Shown here piece after piece: positions 1 to 6,492 of a stretch of 64,000 nucleotides of DNA. Source of the DNA: JAZRWQ01 sp045541395 (lineage in GTDB: Bacteria > Bacillota > Clostridia > Oscillospirales > UMGS1783); contig JAZQIZ010000018.1 in NCBI GenBank assembly GCA_045541395.1, forward strand, positions 1 to 64,000. The letters are read 5' to 3'. Positions within the stretch are counted from its first letter, which is position 1, and the number at the start of each line of letters is the position of its first letter. The position numbers and the translations under genes are program-made. Below the pieces are notes generated by a model. The model made no database searches, had not been told where the DNA came from, and saw only the letters and a program-made list of their open reading frames with translations.

Positions 1-67
1 GATAGCATCAAATTTCACAATTTACGGAGTAAATTATTTCACCGTGAGCGTAAGCGAACGATTTCAC
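1..67. repeat. ATTTCAC-spaced short repeat, cut by window edge
   Basis: The heptamer ATTTCAC occurs at 12-18, 36-42 and 61-67, at 24-25 bp intervals. The first interval holds an AATTTAC/GTAAATT inverted repeat; the second is GC-richer and only weakly self-complementary. No coding frame is evident. This looks like the end of an interspersed palindromic repeat array whose left part lies outside the window. Repeat identity is not known to me. Confidence 0.5.
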
Positions 68-145
68 TAAAAACGAACGGTTATGTAAGAGTTCGAATTC
101 ATATGCAAAAACAGCAAAAATATCTTTTTCGTAGCCCATAGACAT

Positions 146-176
146 AAAAAAGATACCCAACGGGTATCTTTTTTTA
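146..176. terminator. Rho-independent terminator, probably bidirectional
   Basis: The stem AAAAAGATACCC / GGGTATCTTTTT has a 3-nt loop and T runs on both strands. It ends a transcript entering from the left and insulates the promoter at 197-225. Confidence 0.8.
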
Positions 177-196
177 TGGAGAAATGTAAAATACGC

Positions 197-225
197 TTGA
201 CATTTTGTGCGGGTTGCAGTATATT
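197..225 (+). promoter_or_regulatory. Promoter of the XRE/membrane protein pair
   Basis: The -35 TTGACA (197-202) and -10 TATATT (220-225) are separated by 17 bp. Immediately downstream is the palindrome TGTAAA-N6-TTTACA (231-248), and a TGTAAAATAC half-site lies at 185-194 just upstream. Their placement around the promoter suggests operator sites, plausibly for the XRE regulator encoded next (inference). Confidence 0.7.
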
Positions 226-266
226 ATAAATGTAAAGTATATTTTACATTTAAGGAGGCGATTTTC

Positions 267-470
267 TTGGATAACCTGATAAGGCAGTTGCGTAAGGAAA
301 AAAATATTACTCAGGATGAACTTGCTTTGGCGGTTGAAGTTACAAGGCAAACCATTATTTCTTTGGAAAACGGGAAGTATACCGCTTCTCTTCAGCTGGC
401 GTTTAAAATAGCTAAATATTTCAACAAAAGAATTGAAGAAGTTTTTATTTTTGAGGAGGAACAGAAGTGA
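267..470 (+). CDS. XRE-family helix-turn-helix regulator (small)
   Basis: This is a 67-residue protein that is essentially one HTH_3 DNA-binding domain: the recognition region reads TRQTIISLENGKYTAS, followed by LAFKIAKYFNKRIEEVF, typical of the short regulators paired with membrane proteins in Firmicutes. The TTG start at 267 is chosen because TAAGGAGGCG (251-260) sits at ideal spacing; an upstream in-frame start at 207 would lie inside the promoter. The stop overlaps the next ATG by 4 bp (ATGA), so the two genes are co-translated. Palindromic TGTAAA sites around the promoter suggest autorepression (inference). The cognate signal is unknown. Confidence 0.85.
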   Translation: MDNLIRQLRKEKNITQDELALAVEVTRQTIISLENGKYTASLQLAFKIAKYFNKRIEEVFIFEEEQK

Positions 471-883
471 AATTTGAAAACAAACTTAAATTAAGGCTTT
501 ATCTTTCCATTGGTTATATAGTGCTTGGAGTTATTATGATCATCCTTTTCAATCTGCGAGGCGCGGAAAACAGCTATCTTTCATCTATGGGCCTTGCCTT
601 GATCGTTGTAGGCATAGTAAGAATAAGAAATTATATAATAATAACCAAAGACGAGCAAACCGTAATAAAACAGAAAATTGCCGAGACCGACGAAAGAAAT
701 ATAGCTATAGCCGAGAAAGCAAAAAGCGTTTCTTTTATGATTTACGTTTTTATAGGGTGTGTTGCGGTAATAGTGCTTGAAATACTAAATAAAACTCAAT
801 GGGTATTAGCCGTTTCGGGCGCCGTATGTTTATTGATCGTTATCTATTGGATAAGCTATCTTATAATTCGCAAAAACAAATAA
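467..883 (+). CDS. Small integral membrane protein paired with XRE regulator
   Basis: This 138-residue protein has four predicted membrane segments, at about residues 11-27, 38-53, 88-107 and 112-134. A charged cytoplasmic loop between segments 2 and 3 contains KIAETDERNIAIAEKAKS. The ETDERN element in a loop between helix pairs is characteristic of the DUF2178-like proteins that follow small XRE regulators in Clostridia and Bacilli; the family assignment is from memory of that pattern. It overlaps the regulator gene by 4 bp and ends at a strong terminator. No enzymatic motif is visible. It could be a sensor or anti-regulator for the XRE protein, or the regulated membrane product. Confidence 0.75.
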   Translation: MKFENKLKLRLYLSIGYIVLGVIMIILFNLRGAENSYLSSMGLALIVVGIVRIRNYIIITKDEQTVIKQKIAETDERNIAIAEKAKSVSFMIYVFIGCVAVIVLEILNKTQWVLAVSGAVCLLIVIYWISYLIIRKNK

Positions 884-915
884 AAGTGGGATGTAAAAGC
901 ATCCCACTTTTTATT
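882..915. terminator. Bidirectional terminator between convergent genes
   Basis: The stem AAAAGTGGGATG / CATCCCACTTTT is followed by T-rich sequence on the plus strand and a complementary run on the minus strand. It serves the membrane protein gene and the convergent methyltransferase gene ending at 911. Confidence 0.85.
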
Positions 916-2065
916 TTATTTTTCGGCAAAGAGCCATTTCAAGCTTTTGGATCTCGGTTTCAGGACCCCTTACTGCGTATGGGTTTGGAATGAATGCGTC
1001 CATTGAAATAAGCAGGTCGGCGCCGCCTTCTTCAAGCTCAAAGTAAAGGGCTTCGTCTTCCTCGTATTCGTCTAAAAGGTCGTAAATATCGTCCTCGTTG
1101 TCTGCATTAACCTTTATATACTCACCTTCGCCTAAAAGAGCGTAGCGGCGGGAGGTGGAAATATAATTTCCATCCGGGGCCATATCCGTATCTGCAAAGG
1201 GAATTACTTTGCTTTCCTTTGCCGCTTTTGCAATAGCTTCAATATGGGCAGGGGTAGTGCCGCAGCAGCCTCCGAAAATGCGAACTCCAAGGCCTGTAAG
1301 CTTATCAATATATTCAGCCATATCAGAGGGGGTAAGAGGATAATGAATGCCCTTTTCGTCGGTTACGGGCATGCCTGCATTGGGCTTGGCAATAAGGGGA
1401 ATATTAAAGCGCTTGGCTATAGGTGCAACCGGCTTTAAGGCGTTGTAAATAACGTCAGGGCCAATACTGCAGTTGCAGCCAAAGCCTGAAATGTTGTAAG
1501 GCAAAAGGGAAATAAGGGTTGCCGCAGGGCTGTCCCCATAAACTGTTTTGCCGTTTTCGGTAACCGTAAGGGTTACTAAAATTTTGGCGTCCTTGTTAAC
1601 CTGACGCACAGCCATAACCGCAAGCCTTGCCTCAGCGGCGGAGATCATGGTTTCAATATCAAAAATATCTGCGCCGCACTCGGTCAGTATTTGGGCCTGC
1701 TCCTTGTAATAGGAAAAAACGTCGTCAGGCTCGGCAGTGCCAAAAGGCTTAAGCAGTAAGCCTGTAGGGGAAAGATCGGCTATAACCGCCTTATCCTTTG
1801 CGGCTTCTTTCGAAATTGCGTAAAGCCTTTTGCAGGTATCAGTTATTTCTTCTTCCTTAAAGCCGTGACGTAAAAGGGTAGGCCTGTTTGCGCCGAAGGT
1901 GGGCGCAAGAACACCGTCGGCTCCTGCCTGAATATATTCCGTTTGAAGTTTCTGCAATACTTCGGGATTCTCCAAAACAAAGCTTTCGGTACAGCCCCCC
2001 TGAGGCATACCTCTTTTGGTTAATTCGGTTCCGGTCGCACCGTCAAGTATAAACGGGAAATTCAT
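911..2065 (-). CDS. Homocysteine S-methyltransferase family protein
   Basis: This 384-residue protein corresponds to the Hcy-binding TIM barrel of cobalamin-dependent methionine synthase (the N-terminal module of split MetH proteins). It opens with LDGATGTELTKRG, a hallmark of the family. The zinc-binding cysteines are visible as GCNCS (Cys199) and GGCCGTTP (Cys267/268). Roughly 90 residues beyond the barrel form an acidic tail rich in Asp/Glu (around residues 325-350), longer than a minimal barrel. It is expected to transfer a methyl group to homocysteine, but no folate or B12 domain is encoded nearby, so the methyl donor is uncertain. Its ATG overlaps the glycosyltransferase stop by 1 bp (TAATG), giving a two-gene operon with no obvious metabolic link. 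Confidence 0.85.
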   Translation of the reverse strand: MNFPFILDGATGTELTKRGMPQGGCTESFVLENPEVLQKLQTEYIQAGADGVLAPTFGANRPTLLRHGFKEEEITDTCKRLYAISKEAAKDKAVIADLSPTGLLLKPFGTAEPDDVFSYYKEQAQILTECGADIFDIETMISAAEARLAVMAVRQVNKDAKILVTLTVTENGKTVYGDSPAATLISLLPYNISGFGCNCSIGPDVIYNALKPVAPIAKRFNIPLIAKPNAGMPVTDEKGIHYPLTPSDMAEYIDKLTGLGVRIFGGCCGTTPAHIEAIAKAAKESKVIPFADTDMAPDGNYISTSRRYALLGEGEYIKVNADNEDDIYDLLDEYEEDEALYFELEEGGADLLISMDAFIPNPYAVRGPETEIQKLEMALCRKIK

Positions 2066-3069
2066 TATTCCTTCTCCTTTACTTTCTTAAGCCAAAATGG
2101 AAGTTCAATAAGCCCTACTACCGTTCCTATGCCGTATAAAAAATGAAGCAGGAAGAAAAGCAGCGGCATTAAAAGCTTTGGTAAAAGGGGCTTTTTAATA
2201 AGATCAAGAACAGTCATCGCTAAGGTTAAAAGCCCGTATGCGCTCCACATAAGAATAGCAAGCAATGGGTAACCCAATAAGCCAAGCAGGGTGGTCAATA
2301 TTATGCCAAGCACAAAAACAAAGGGTACAAAGTGAAACAGCGAAAAGCATTTGGGGCTTACGCCTAAGGTTTTGCCTATCCAGTAACCGTTTAAGAATTT
2401 CTGCTTCAAAAGCTTGGGTAAAGTGTTTCGGGTGTGTTGGTAGTATTCAATTTCAGGGCAGAAGCAAAGCTTATAACCCGCCTTGCGGATACGGTAGTTC
2501 ATATCGTTATCCTCCGAACGGGGCAAAAGCTCGTTATATAAGCCAACCTTCTCGTAAACCTCCCTGCGGTACATTCCGCAAAACAGTGAGTCGGTATACA
2601 TTTGCTTATGGCTTCTGCGGTATGAGGCAATACTGCTTCCGAACATAGACATTTCGGTTGCAAGTAAGGTCTCCTTCCAGGGAGTAGAATCGTCTATAAT
2701 ATTAGGCCGTCTGCCGCCGACTGCATATTCGCCCCTCTTTATTGCCGCCACGTTCTTGGAAATAAAATCGTAGGGCATAGAGGCGTGAGCGTCAATTCTT
2801 ACAATAACTTCTCCTGTGTAATTCTTAAGGGCAACGTTATGGCCCGAGGGAATATTCTTCTTTTCGTTTTTAAAAAGCTTTACTGATCTAAAACCCTCAG
2901 CCTCCTTTTGAAAGCTTTCAAAAAGGGCCCAGGTGCTGTCCTCGGACATACTGTCTATAAGCAGGACTTCAATTTTTTCGTGAGGATAGTCCTGCATTTT
3001 TAGATCCTTTAAAAGCCGCGGCAATGCCGCCTCTTCGTTGTAAGCTACTATTGCAAAAGAAACCTGCAT
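2065..3069 (-). CDS. Family 2 glycosyltransferase, ExoA-like, membrane-anchored
   Basis: This 334-residue protein has an N-terminal GT-A domain: SFAIVAYNEEAALPRLL, then LLIDSMSEDSTW, then VRIDAHASMP (the D-x-H element replacing the usual DXD), then the acceptor loop with LPRSEDNDMNYRIRKAG. This order matches the succinoglycan ExoA-like branch of GT2. The C-terminal third has about three hydrophobic helices, suggesting action on a lipid-linked or cell-envelope acceptor at the inner membrane face. The ATG at 3069 is preferred because GAAAGGAG lies 9 nt upstream; an earlier in-frame ATG at 3129 would overlap the promoter. The sugar and acceptor cannot be inferred, since no other polysaccharide genes are near. 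Confidence 0.85.
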   Translation of the reverse strand: MQVSFAIVAYNEEAALPRLLKDLKMQDYPHEKIEVLLIDSMSEDSTWALFESFQKEAEGFRSVKLFKNEKKNIPSGHNVALKNYTGEVIVRIDAHASMPYDFISKNVAAIKRGEYAVGGRRPNIIDDSTPWKETLLATEMSMFGSSIASYRRSHKQMYTDSLFCGMYRREVYEKVGLYNELLPRSEDNDMNYRIRKAGYKLCFCPEIEYYQHTRNTLPKLLKQKFLNGYWIGKTLGVSPKCFSLFHFVPFVFVLGIILTTLLGLLGYPLLAILMWSAYGLLTLAMTVLDLIKKPLLPKLLMPLLFFLLHFLYGIGTVVGLIELPFWLKKVKEKE

Positions 3070-3105
3070 AAACCGTAGCTCCTTTCGGGTATTGTTATTA
3101 AGTTT

Positions 3106-3134
3106 ATTGTAGCACAGGAAAGGCATCATGTCAA
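3106..3134 (-). promoter_or_regulatory. Promoter of glycosyltransferase-methyltransferase operon
   Basis: On the minus strand, TTGACA (3129-3134) and TACAAT (3106-3111) are separated by 17 bp, directly upstream of the start at 3069. Confidence 0.75.
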
Positions 3135-3139
3135 TTTAT

Positions 3140-3170
3140 GAAAAAAGGAAGGCATTGCCTTCCTTTTTTC
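3140..3170 (-). terminator. Terminator of the SPFH gene
   Basis: The stem AAGGAAGGCA / TGCCTTCCTT is flanked by A and T runs, immediately 3' of the SPFH stop codon. It separates this unit from the promoter at 3106-3134. Confidence 0.85.
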
Positions 3171-3173
3171 ATT

Positions 3174-4049
3174 TTATTGTGCAGGTGTCTGCTCTGTAAG
3201 AGAGGAAATATCCAAAAATGTGTTGCCTGATGTAGATACGGGCAGTTTACCGTCCCATTTCTGGATCTTCTGGTAATCAATAACCTTATCGGAAAGGGAA
3301 TCTGAAAGAAGCTTGTTTGCCTCAGCCTGAGCCTGAGCTTCGGTTTTAATGGCCTTAGCTTCGGCCTCAGCGGCAATTATTTTCTTTTCCGCTTCAGCGT
3401 TTGCTACAACAAGCGCCTGTTCCTGCTGGGTCTTAGTGGTAATAAGGTTCTGCTCTGCAACCTGCTTCGCTTCAATGGCCGCGTTGAATTCTTCTGAGAA
3501 CCCAAAGTTAACAAGGTTAAATTCTTCAATAATAACGCCGTAAGTGTTTACCTTGCCCTCAATGGCCTCCTTGATCTCCGCACTTACCTGAGCACGCTTG
3601 GTTATAAGCTCCTCGGCGGTATATTTTGCAGAAACACTCTTAACACTTTCCTGTACTGCAGGTAAAAGCAATACCGTTTCGTAGGAGTTGCCAATGTTTT
3701 TGTAAATCTTGGCGCTGTCGTTGTAGCCTACACGGTAGTTTACCGCAAGGGTGGAGGAAATTTGTTGCAGGTCTTTGGAAACGGCGTCTGCATCAATTTC
3801 TACTACCTGTATTTTATTCGAAATTTTGACTACTTGTTGAACTACAGGTATTTTGAAATTGAGGCCTTCCTGCATAACGTTTTCAGAAACCTTACCTAAG
3901 GTTACTACAACGCCGGTAGAACCTGCCGGGACTACAACAATAGCGCCTGCCACAACAATAATGGCTATGATAGCAACAATAATTCCAAGTATTATTTTTT
4001 TCAGTTTTTTGGGTTCAGGGGTCTTGGGGCCTGAGTAGGTGTTATTCAT
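3174..4049 (-). CDS. SPFH/prohibitin-family membrane protein
   Basis: This 291-residue protein has a proline/lysine-rich N-terminus, a single transmembrane helix at about residues 20-45 with a GSTGVVVTLGKVSE boundary typical of SPFH proteins, and an SPFH domain to about residue 200. An Ala/Glu-rich coiled coil with repeated AEAEAKAIK-type sequence follows to about residue 250. This matches prohibitin/HflC-like scaffolds that oligomerise in the membrane and organise microdomains or proteases. The start overlaps the DUF1836 gene by 4 bp (ATGA), so expression is likely coupled to that regulator. Unlike hflKC it stands alone, with no second SPFH gene or NfeD-like partner. Confidence 0.88.
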   Translation of the reverse strand: MNNTYSGPKTPEPKKLKKIILGIIVAIIAIIVVAGAIVVVPAGSTGVVVTLGKVSENVMQEGLNFKIPVVQQVVKISNKIQVVEIDADAVSKDLQQISSTLAVNYRVGYNDSAKIYKNIGNSYETVLLLPAVQESVKSVSAKYTAEELITKRAQVSAEIKEAIEGKVNTYGVIIEEFNLVNFGFSEEFNAAIEAKQVAEQNLITTKTQQEQALVVANAEAEKKIIAAEAEAKAIKTEAQAQAEANKLLSDSLSDKVIDYQKIQKWDGKLPVSTSGNTFLDISSLTEQTPAQ

Positions 4050-4609
4050 CTTTTTTCTCCTAATTTATTATATAATTGTGCGGTGCGCTGTTTTATAACG
4101 CCCGCAAGATAAGCGTTTGTCATAACCGTAAGACCTTTCCTTAAGGCTTCGCGGTTTGTAAATAAGCCTTCATTTTCCTCAAGGGTCAGATCAATGCAGT
4201 CGAGTATAAATCCGCTGTCATACTGTCCGCCCGTTTCAACCTTTCTTATGATACCAAGCATCAGTTCCAAAAGATCGCAATCGGAAATAATGTCGTCCTT
4301 TTCGTCGTTAAGATCGCCGTTAATATAACAGAGTATATCTGCAATGGCCTCAAGAGCTATTCCTCCTCTGAGAATATTAATAAGTATGATCCGGTAAACT
4401 TGACGTTGCTTATATCTCTTCCCTTCGGTTGGAGGTACCCAGCCTCTTTTGATCCAGTTCTGAATGGTAGTGCCGCCAATTCCTGTTATACCCTCAACCT
4501 GGGAAAGCATAAGCCCGCCTGTGGCAGTAATCAGCGGCTTGATCCTGGTCTCATAACCGCTAAGATCGTTACCGCCTGTATTCAGCATTGTCCCCGGTAA
4601 AAGGTTCAT
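4046..4609 (-). CDS. DUF1836-family HTH regulator
   Basis: This 187-residue protein carries a MerR-like winged helix. The segment LSQVEGITGIGGTTIQNW, followed by RGWVPP and KRYKQRQVYRI, matches the conserved core of DUF1836 proteins, as does the following helix with ICYINGDL-like sequence (ILCYINGDLNDEKDDII). These proteins are common, poorly characterised Firmicutes regulators. The gene has a good promoter (4640-4668) with a perfect 12-bp palindrome in its spacer, consistent with autoregulation (inference). It overlaps the downstream SPFH gene by 4 bp. The effector is unknown; envelope stress is only a guess from the SPFH partner. Confidence 0.85.
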   Translation of the reverse strand: MNLLPGTMLNTGGNDLSGYETRIKPLITATGGLMLSQVEGITGIGGTTIQNWIKRGWVPPTEGKRYKQRQVYRIILINILRGGIALEAIADILCYINGDLNDEKDDIISDCDLLELMLGIIRKVETGGQYDSGFILDCIDLTLEENEGLFTNREALRKGLTVMTNAYLAGVIKQRTAQLYNKLGEKR

Positions 4610-4639
4610 AGTCTTAACTCCCTAAATCATTGTGATATG

Positions 4640-4668
4640 ATTATATCATAAGTTCATATGAACCGCAA
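4640..4668 (-). promoter_or_regulatory. DUF1836-SPFH promoter with palindromic operator
   Basis: On the minus strand, TTGCGG (4663-4668), a 17-bp spacer and TATAAT (4640-4645). The spacer holds the perfect palindrome GTTCATATGAAC (4652-4663), and TGATAT-GATT-ATATCA (4633-4648) overlaps the -10 region. Both are candidate operator sites. Confidence 0.7.
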
Positions 4669-4774
4669 GTCCTAAAAAAAGAAAAACTCATTCATCAGAG
4701 AATAAATTTATTAAAGTTTCTTATTATATCTTCGATTATCGTCTTTTTTTGCCGTTTTTCTCGTATTTATAACA

Positions 4775-4800
4775 AAAAGGAGCTTTTTTAAGCTCCTTTA
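4775..4800 (-). terminator. Terminator after small ORF downstream of the ABC operon
   Basis: The stem AAAGGAGCTT / AAGCTCCTTT (4776-4785 with 4790-4799) has TTTTTGTT following on the minus strand. The remaining stretch 4669-4770 shows no further gene. Confidence 0.7.
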
Positions 4801-4925
4801 TGCTTTCTTTTAACCGCCAAGGTGGTTAAAACGGTTCCTACTGTCGAAACGGCCGTAGCGCCAATTATCAGGCCGTTTTTGTTTTGATGTATGGTTTCCA
4901 TTACTAAGGCTTTTTGTGTTGTCAT
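4788..4925 (-). CDS. Possible 45-residue single-span membrane peptide
   Basis: An open frame of 45 residues begins with MTTQKALVMETIHQ, continues with a glycine/threonine-rich hydrophobic stretch (LIIGATAVSTVGTVLTTLAV) and ends in the basic tail KRKHKGA, an N-out/C-in small membrane protein pattern. It begins directly after the ABC-operon terminator and ends inside a second terminator hairpin, so it would occupy its own short transcript segment. Against it, no ribosome binding site precedes either ATG (4925 or 4901) and no promoter is obvious. It may instead be a non-coding 3' RNA between two terminators. Confidence 0.35.
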   Translation of the reverse strand: MTTQKALVMETIHQNKNGLIIGATAVSTVGTVLTTLAVKRKHKGA

Positions 4926-4961
4926 GTTTAAAAAAGAGCCTGAGTTTTTACTCAGACTCTT
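4926..4961 (-). terminator. Terminator of amino acid ABC transporter operon
   Basis: The stem AAGAGTCTGAGT / ACTCAGGCTCTT (one mismatch, minus-strand sense) has a 4-nt loop and is followed by TTTTTAAAC, just 3' of the ATPase stop. Confidence 0.85.
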
Positions 4962-4966
4962 AAAGC

Positions 4967-5704
4967 TTATAATACCTTTGCTAAGAACGATTTAAGTCTC
5001 TCGCTCTTGGGTGCATCAAATATTTCATCGGGTGCGCCCTGTTCAATTATCTTTCCTTCGTCTATAAATACAACTTCGGAAGCAACTTCCTTGGCAAAGC
5101 CCATTTCGTGGGTTACAACCACCATAGTCATGCCGCTTTTTGCAAGGTCTTTCATAACCTCCAAAACTTCGCCAACCATTTCAGGGTCAAGAGCGCTGGT
5201 AGGCTCGTCAAAGAGCATAACCTCAGGGTCCATACAAAGGGCTCTTACAATAGCAATTCGCTGTTTCTGGCCGCCGGAAAGCTGAGAAGGATAAGCGTTT
5301 GCCCTGTCTGCAAGGCCAACTCTCTCTAAAAGCTCCATAGCCTGCTTTTCTGCAGCTTCCTTGGTTTTGCCCAAAAGTTTCATAGGCGCGATGGTCATAT
5401 TCTTAAGGATAGTCATATGAGGAAACAGATTAAACTGCTGGAACACCATGCCCATTTTCTGCCTGTGAATATTAATGTTTACCTTAGGATCGGTAACATC
5501 GGTATTTTCAAAGAAAATAGCACCGCCTGTAGGCTTCTCAAGAAGGTTCAAACAGCGAAGGAAGGTAGATTTACCGCTTCCCGAAGGGCCTATAATAACC
5601 GTAACGTCACCCTTCTTTATTTCAAGGTCAATACCGTCAAGGGCTTTAATGGATTCGGAAAAGTGTTTTTGAACACCCTCGGCTTTAATAAGTACGTTAC
5701 TCAC
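4967..5704 (-). CDS. glnQ: Polar amino acid ABC transporter ATP-binding protein
   Basis: This 245-residue ABC ATPase has Walker A GPSGSGKST (about residues 39-47), a Q-loop in VFQQFNLFPHMT, signature LSGGQKQR, Walker B VMLFDEPTSALDPE and a switch His in VVVTHEMGFAKEV. These match the GlnQ/HisP group energising polar amino acid uptake. It overlaps the permease gene by 8 bp and belongs to the operon binding protein-permease-ATPase. The substrate is probably glutamine, another polar amino acid or cystine; the sequence alone does not settle it, so the symbol denotes the family. Confidence 0.9.
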   Translation of the reverse strand: MSNVLIKAEGVQKHFSESIKALDGIDLEIKKGDVTVIIGPSGSGKSTFLRCLNLLEKPTGGAIFFENTDVTDPKVNINIHRQKMGMVFQQFNLFPHMTILKNMTIAPMKLLGKTKEAAEKQAMELLERVGLADRANAYPSQLSGGQKQRIAIVRALCMDPEVMLFDEPTSALDPEMVGEVLEVMKDLAKSGMTMVVVTHEMGFAKEVASEVVFIDEGKIIEQGAPDEIFDAPKSERLKSFLAKVL

Positions 5705-6422
5705 CGTTACGCAGCCTCCTTTCCAGCTTCTTTACAAGCCAGGTAAAGAACATAACTAAAATAAGATAAATTGCCGCAACTGCAATAAGGGGCATAAATG
5801 CGGAATAGGTACGGCCACGGATAATATCGCCGCCCTTTGTAAGATCCTGCAGGGCAACGTAACCGGAAACAGAGGTTTCCTTTAAAAGCACAATGAACTC
5901 GTTTGCAAGGGCAGGAAGTACGTTCTTTAATGCCTGAGGAATAATAATGTAACGCATTGTCTGTACAAAATTAAAGCCTAAGGAACGGCCTGCTTCAAAC
6001 TGGCCCTGGTCTATAGACATAATGCCTGCTCGCACAATTTCCGCAACGTAAGCGCCGGAGTTAATACCAAAAGCAAGTATTGCAATAAGCACCTTGTTGT
6101 TGGAAGCGGCAAAAATTATGTAGTAGGTTATCATAAGCTGCACAGTAACAGGTGTGCCGCGGATAACGGTTAAATAAAGGTTGGATATGCCGTTGAATAA
6201 TTTTAAACATGCCTTGCCGAAGCCCTTGGGCATATCTTCAATATTTTTATCGTGGGTAGAACGAATAATTGCTACTAAAGTACCCAAAACAACACCTATA
6301 ATAAGTGCAAAAAGGGTAACCTCCAAAGTAACCAACAAACCGTCGGTAAGGTACTTCCAACGGTCCTCAGCAATAAAGTTCAGTATGAACTCATCTTTTA
6401 AATCGAGGAACCATTCGCTCAT
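5697..6422 (-). CDS. Polar amino acid ABC transporter permease
   Basis: This 241-residue integral membrane protein is of the HisM/GlnP type. It has hydrophobic segments near residues 28-52, 83-100, 108-125 and 205-230. The motif GAYVAEIVRAGIMSIDQGQFEAG is the EAA coupling loop that contacts the ATPase; TVIRGTPVTVQL is another family hallmark. A single permease gene implies a homodimer channel. The start at 6422 is supported by GGGAGTGA 6-7 nt upstream. A hairpin between the binding protein gene and this gene (6448-6478) probably lowers permease expression relative to binding protein. Confidence 0.9.
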   Translation of the reverse strand: MSEWFLDLKDEFILNFIAEDRWKYLTDGLLVTLEVTLFALIIGVVLGTLVAIIRSTHDKNIEDMPKGFGKACLKLFNGISNLYLTVIRGTPVTVQLMITYYIIFAASNNKVLIAILAFGINSGAYVAEIVRAGIMSIDQGQFEAGRSLGFNFVQTMRYIIIPQALKNVLPALANEFIVLLKETSVSGYVALQDLTKGGDIIRGRTYSAFMPLIAVAAIYLILVMFFTWLVKKLERRLRNGE

Positions 6423-6447
6423 AAGTTCACTCCCTTTACATAGAATT

Positions 6448-6478
6448 AAAGGGGCGAATATCCTTCGCCCCTTTTTTA
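6448..6478 (-). terminator. Intra-operon attenuator hairpin
   Basis: The stem AAAGGGGCGAA / TTCGCCCCTTT is followed in minus-strand sense by a weak TTTAATTC tract. It lies between binding protein and permease, where partial termination or 3' protection commonly sets higher binding-protein levels. Confidence 0.6.
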
Positions 6479-6492
6479 AGCGTTAGTTTTAA

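Noticed and set aside
207..266. N-terminal extension of the XRE regulator
   Set aside because: The upstream start falls between the -35 and -10 elements; TTG at 267 has a strong ribosome binding site.
3070..3129. Longer start of the glycosyltransferase
   Set aside because: The extension overlaps the promoter and is not GT2-like; the ATG at 3069 has GAAAGGAG upstream.
4669..4770. Possible gene in the AT-rich stretch upstream of the DUF1836 promoter
   Set aside because: No start with a ribosome binding site and no recognisable frame; nothing supported.
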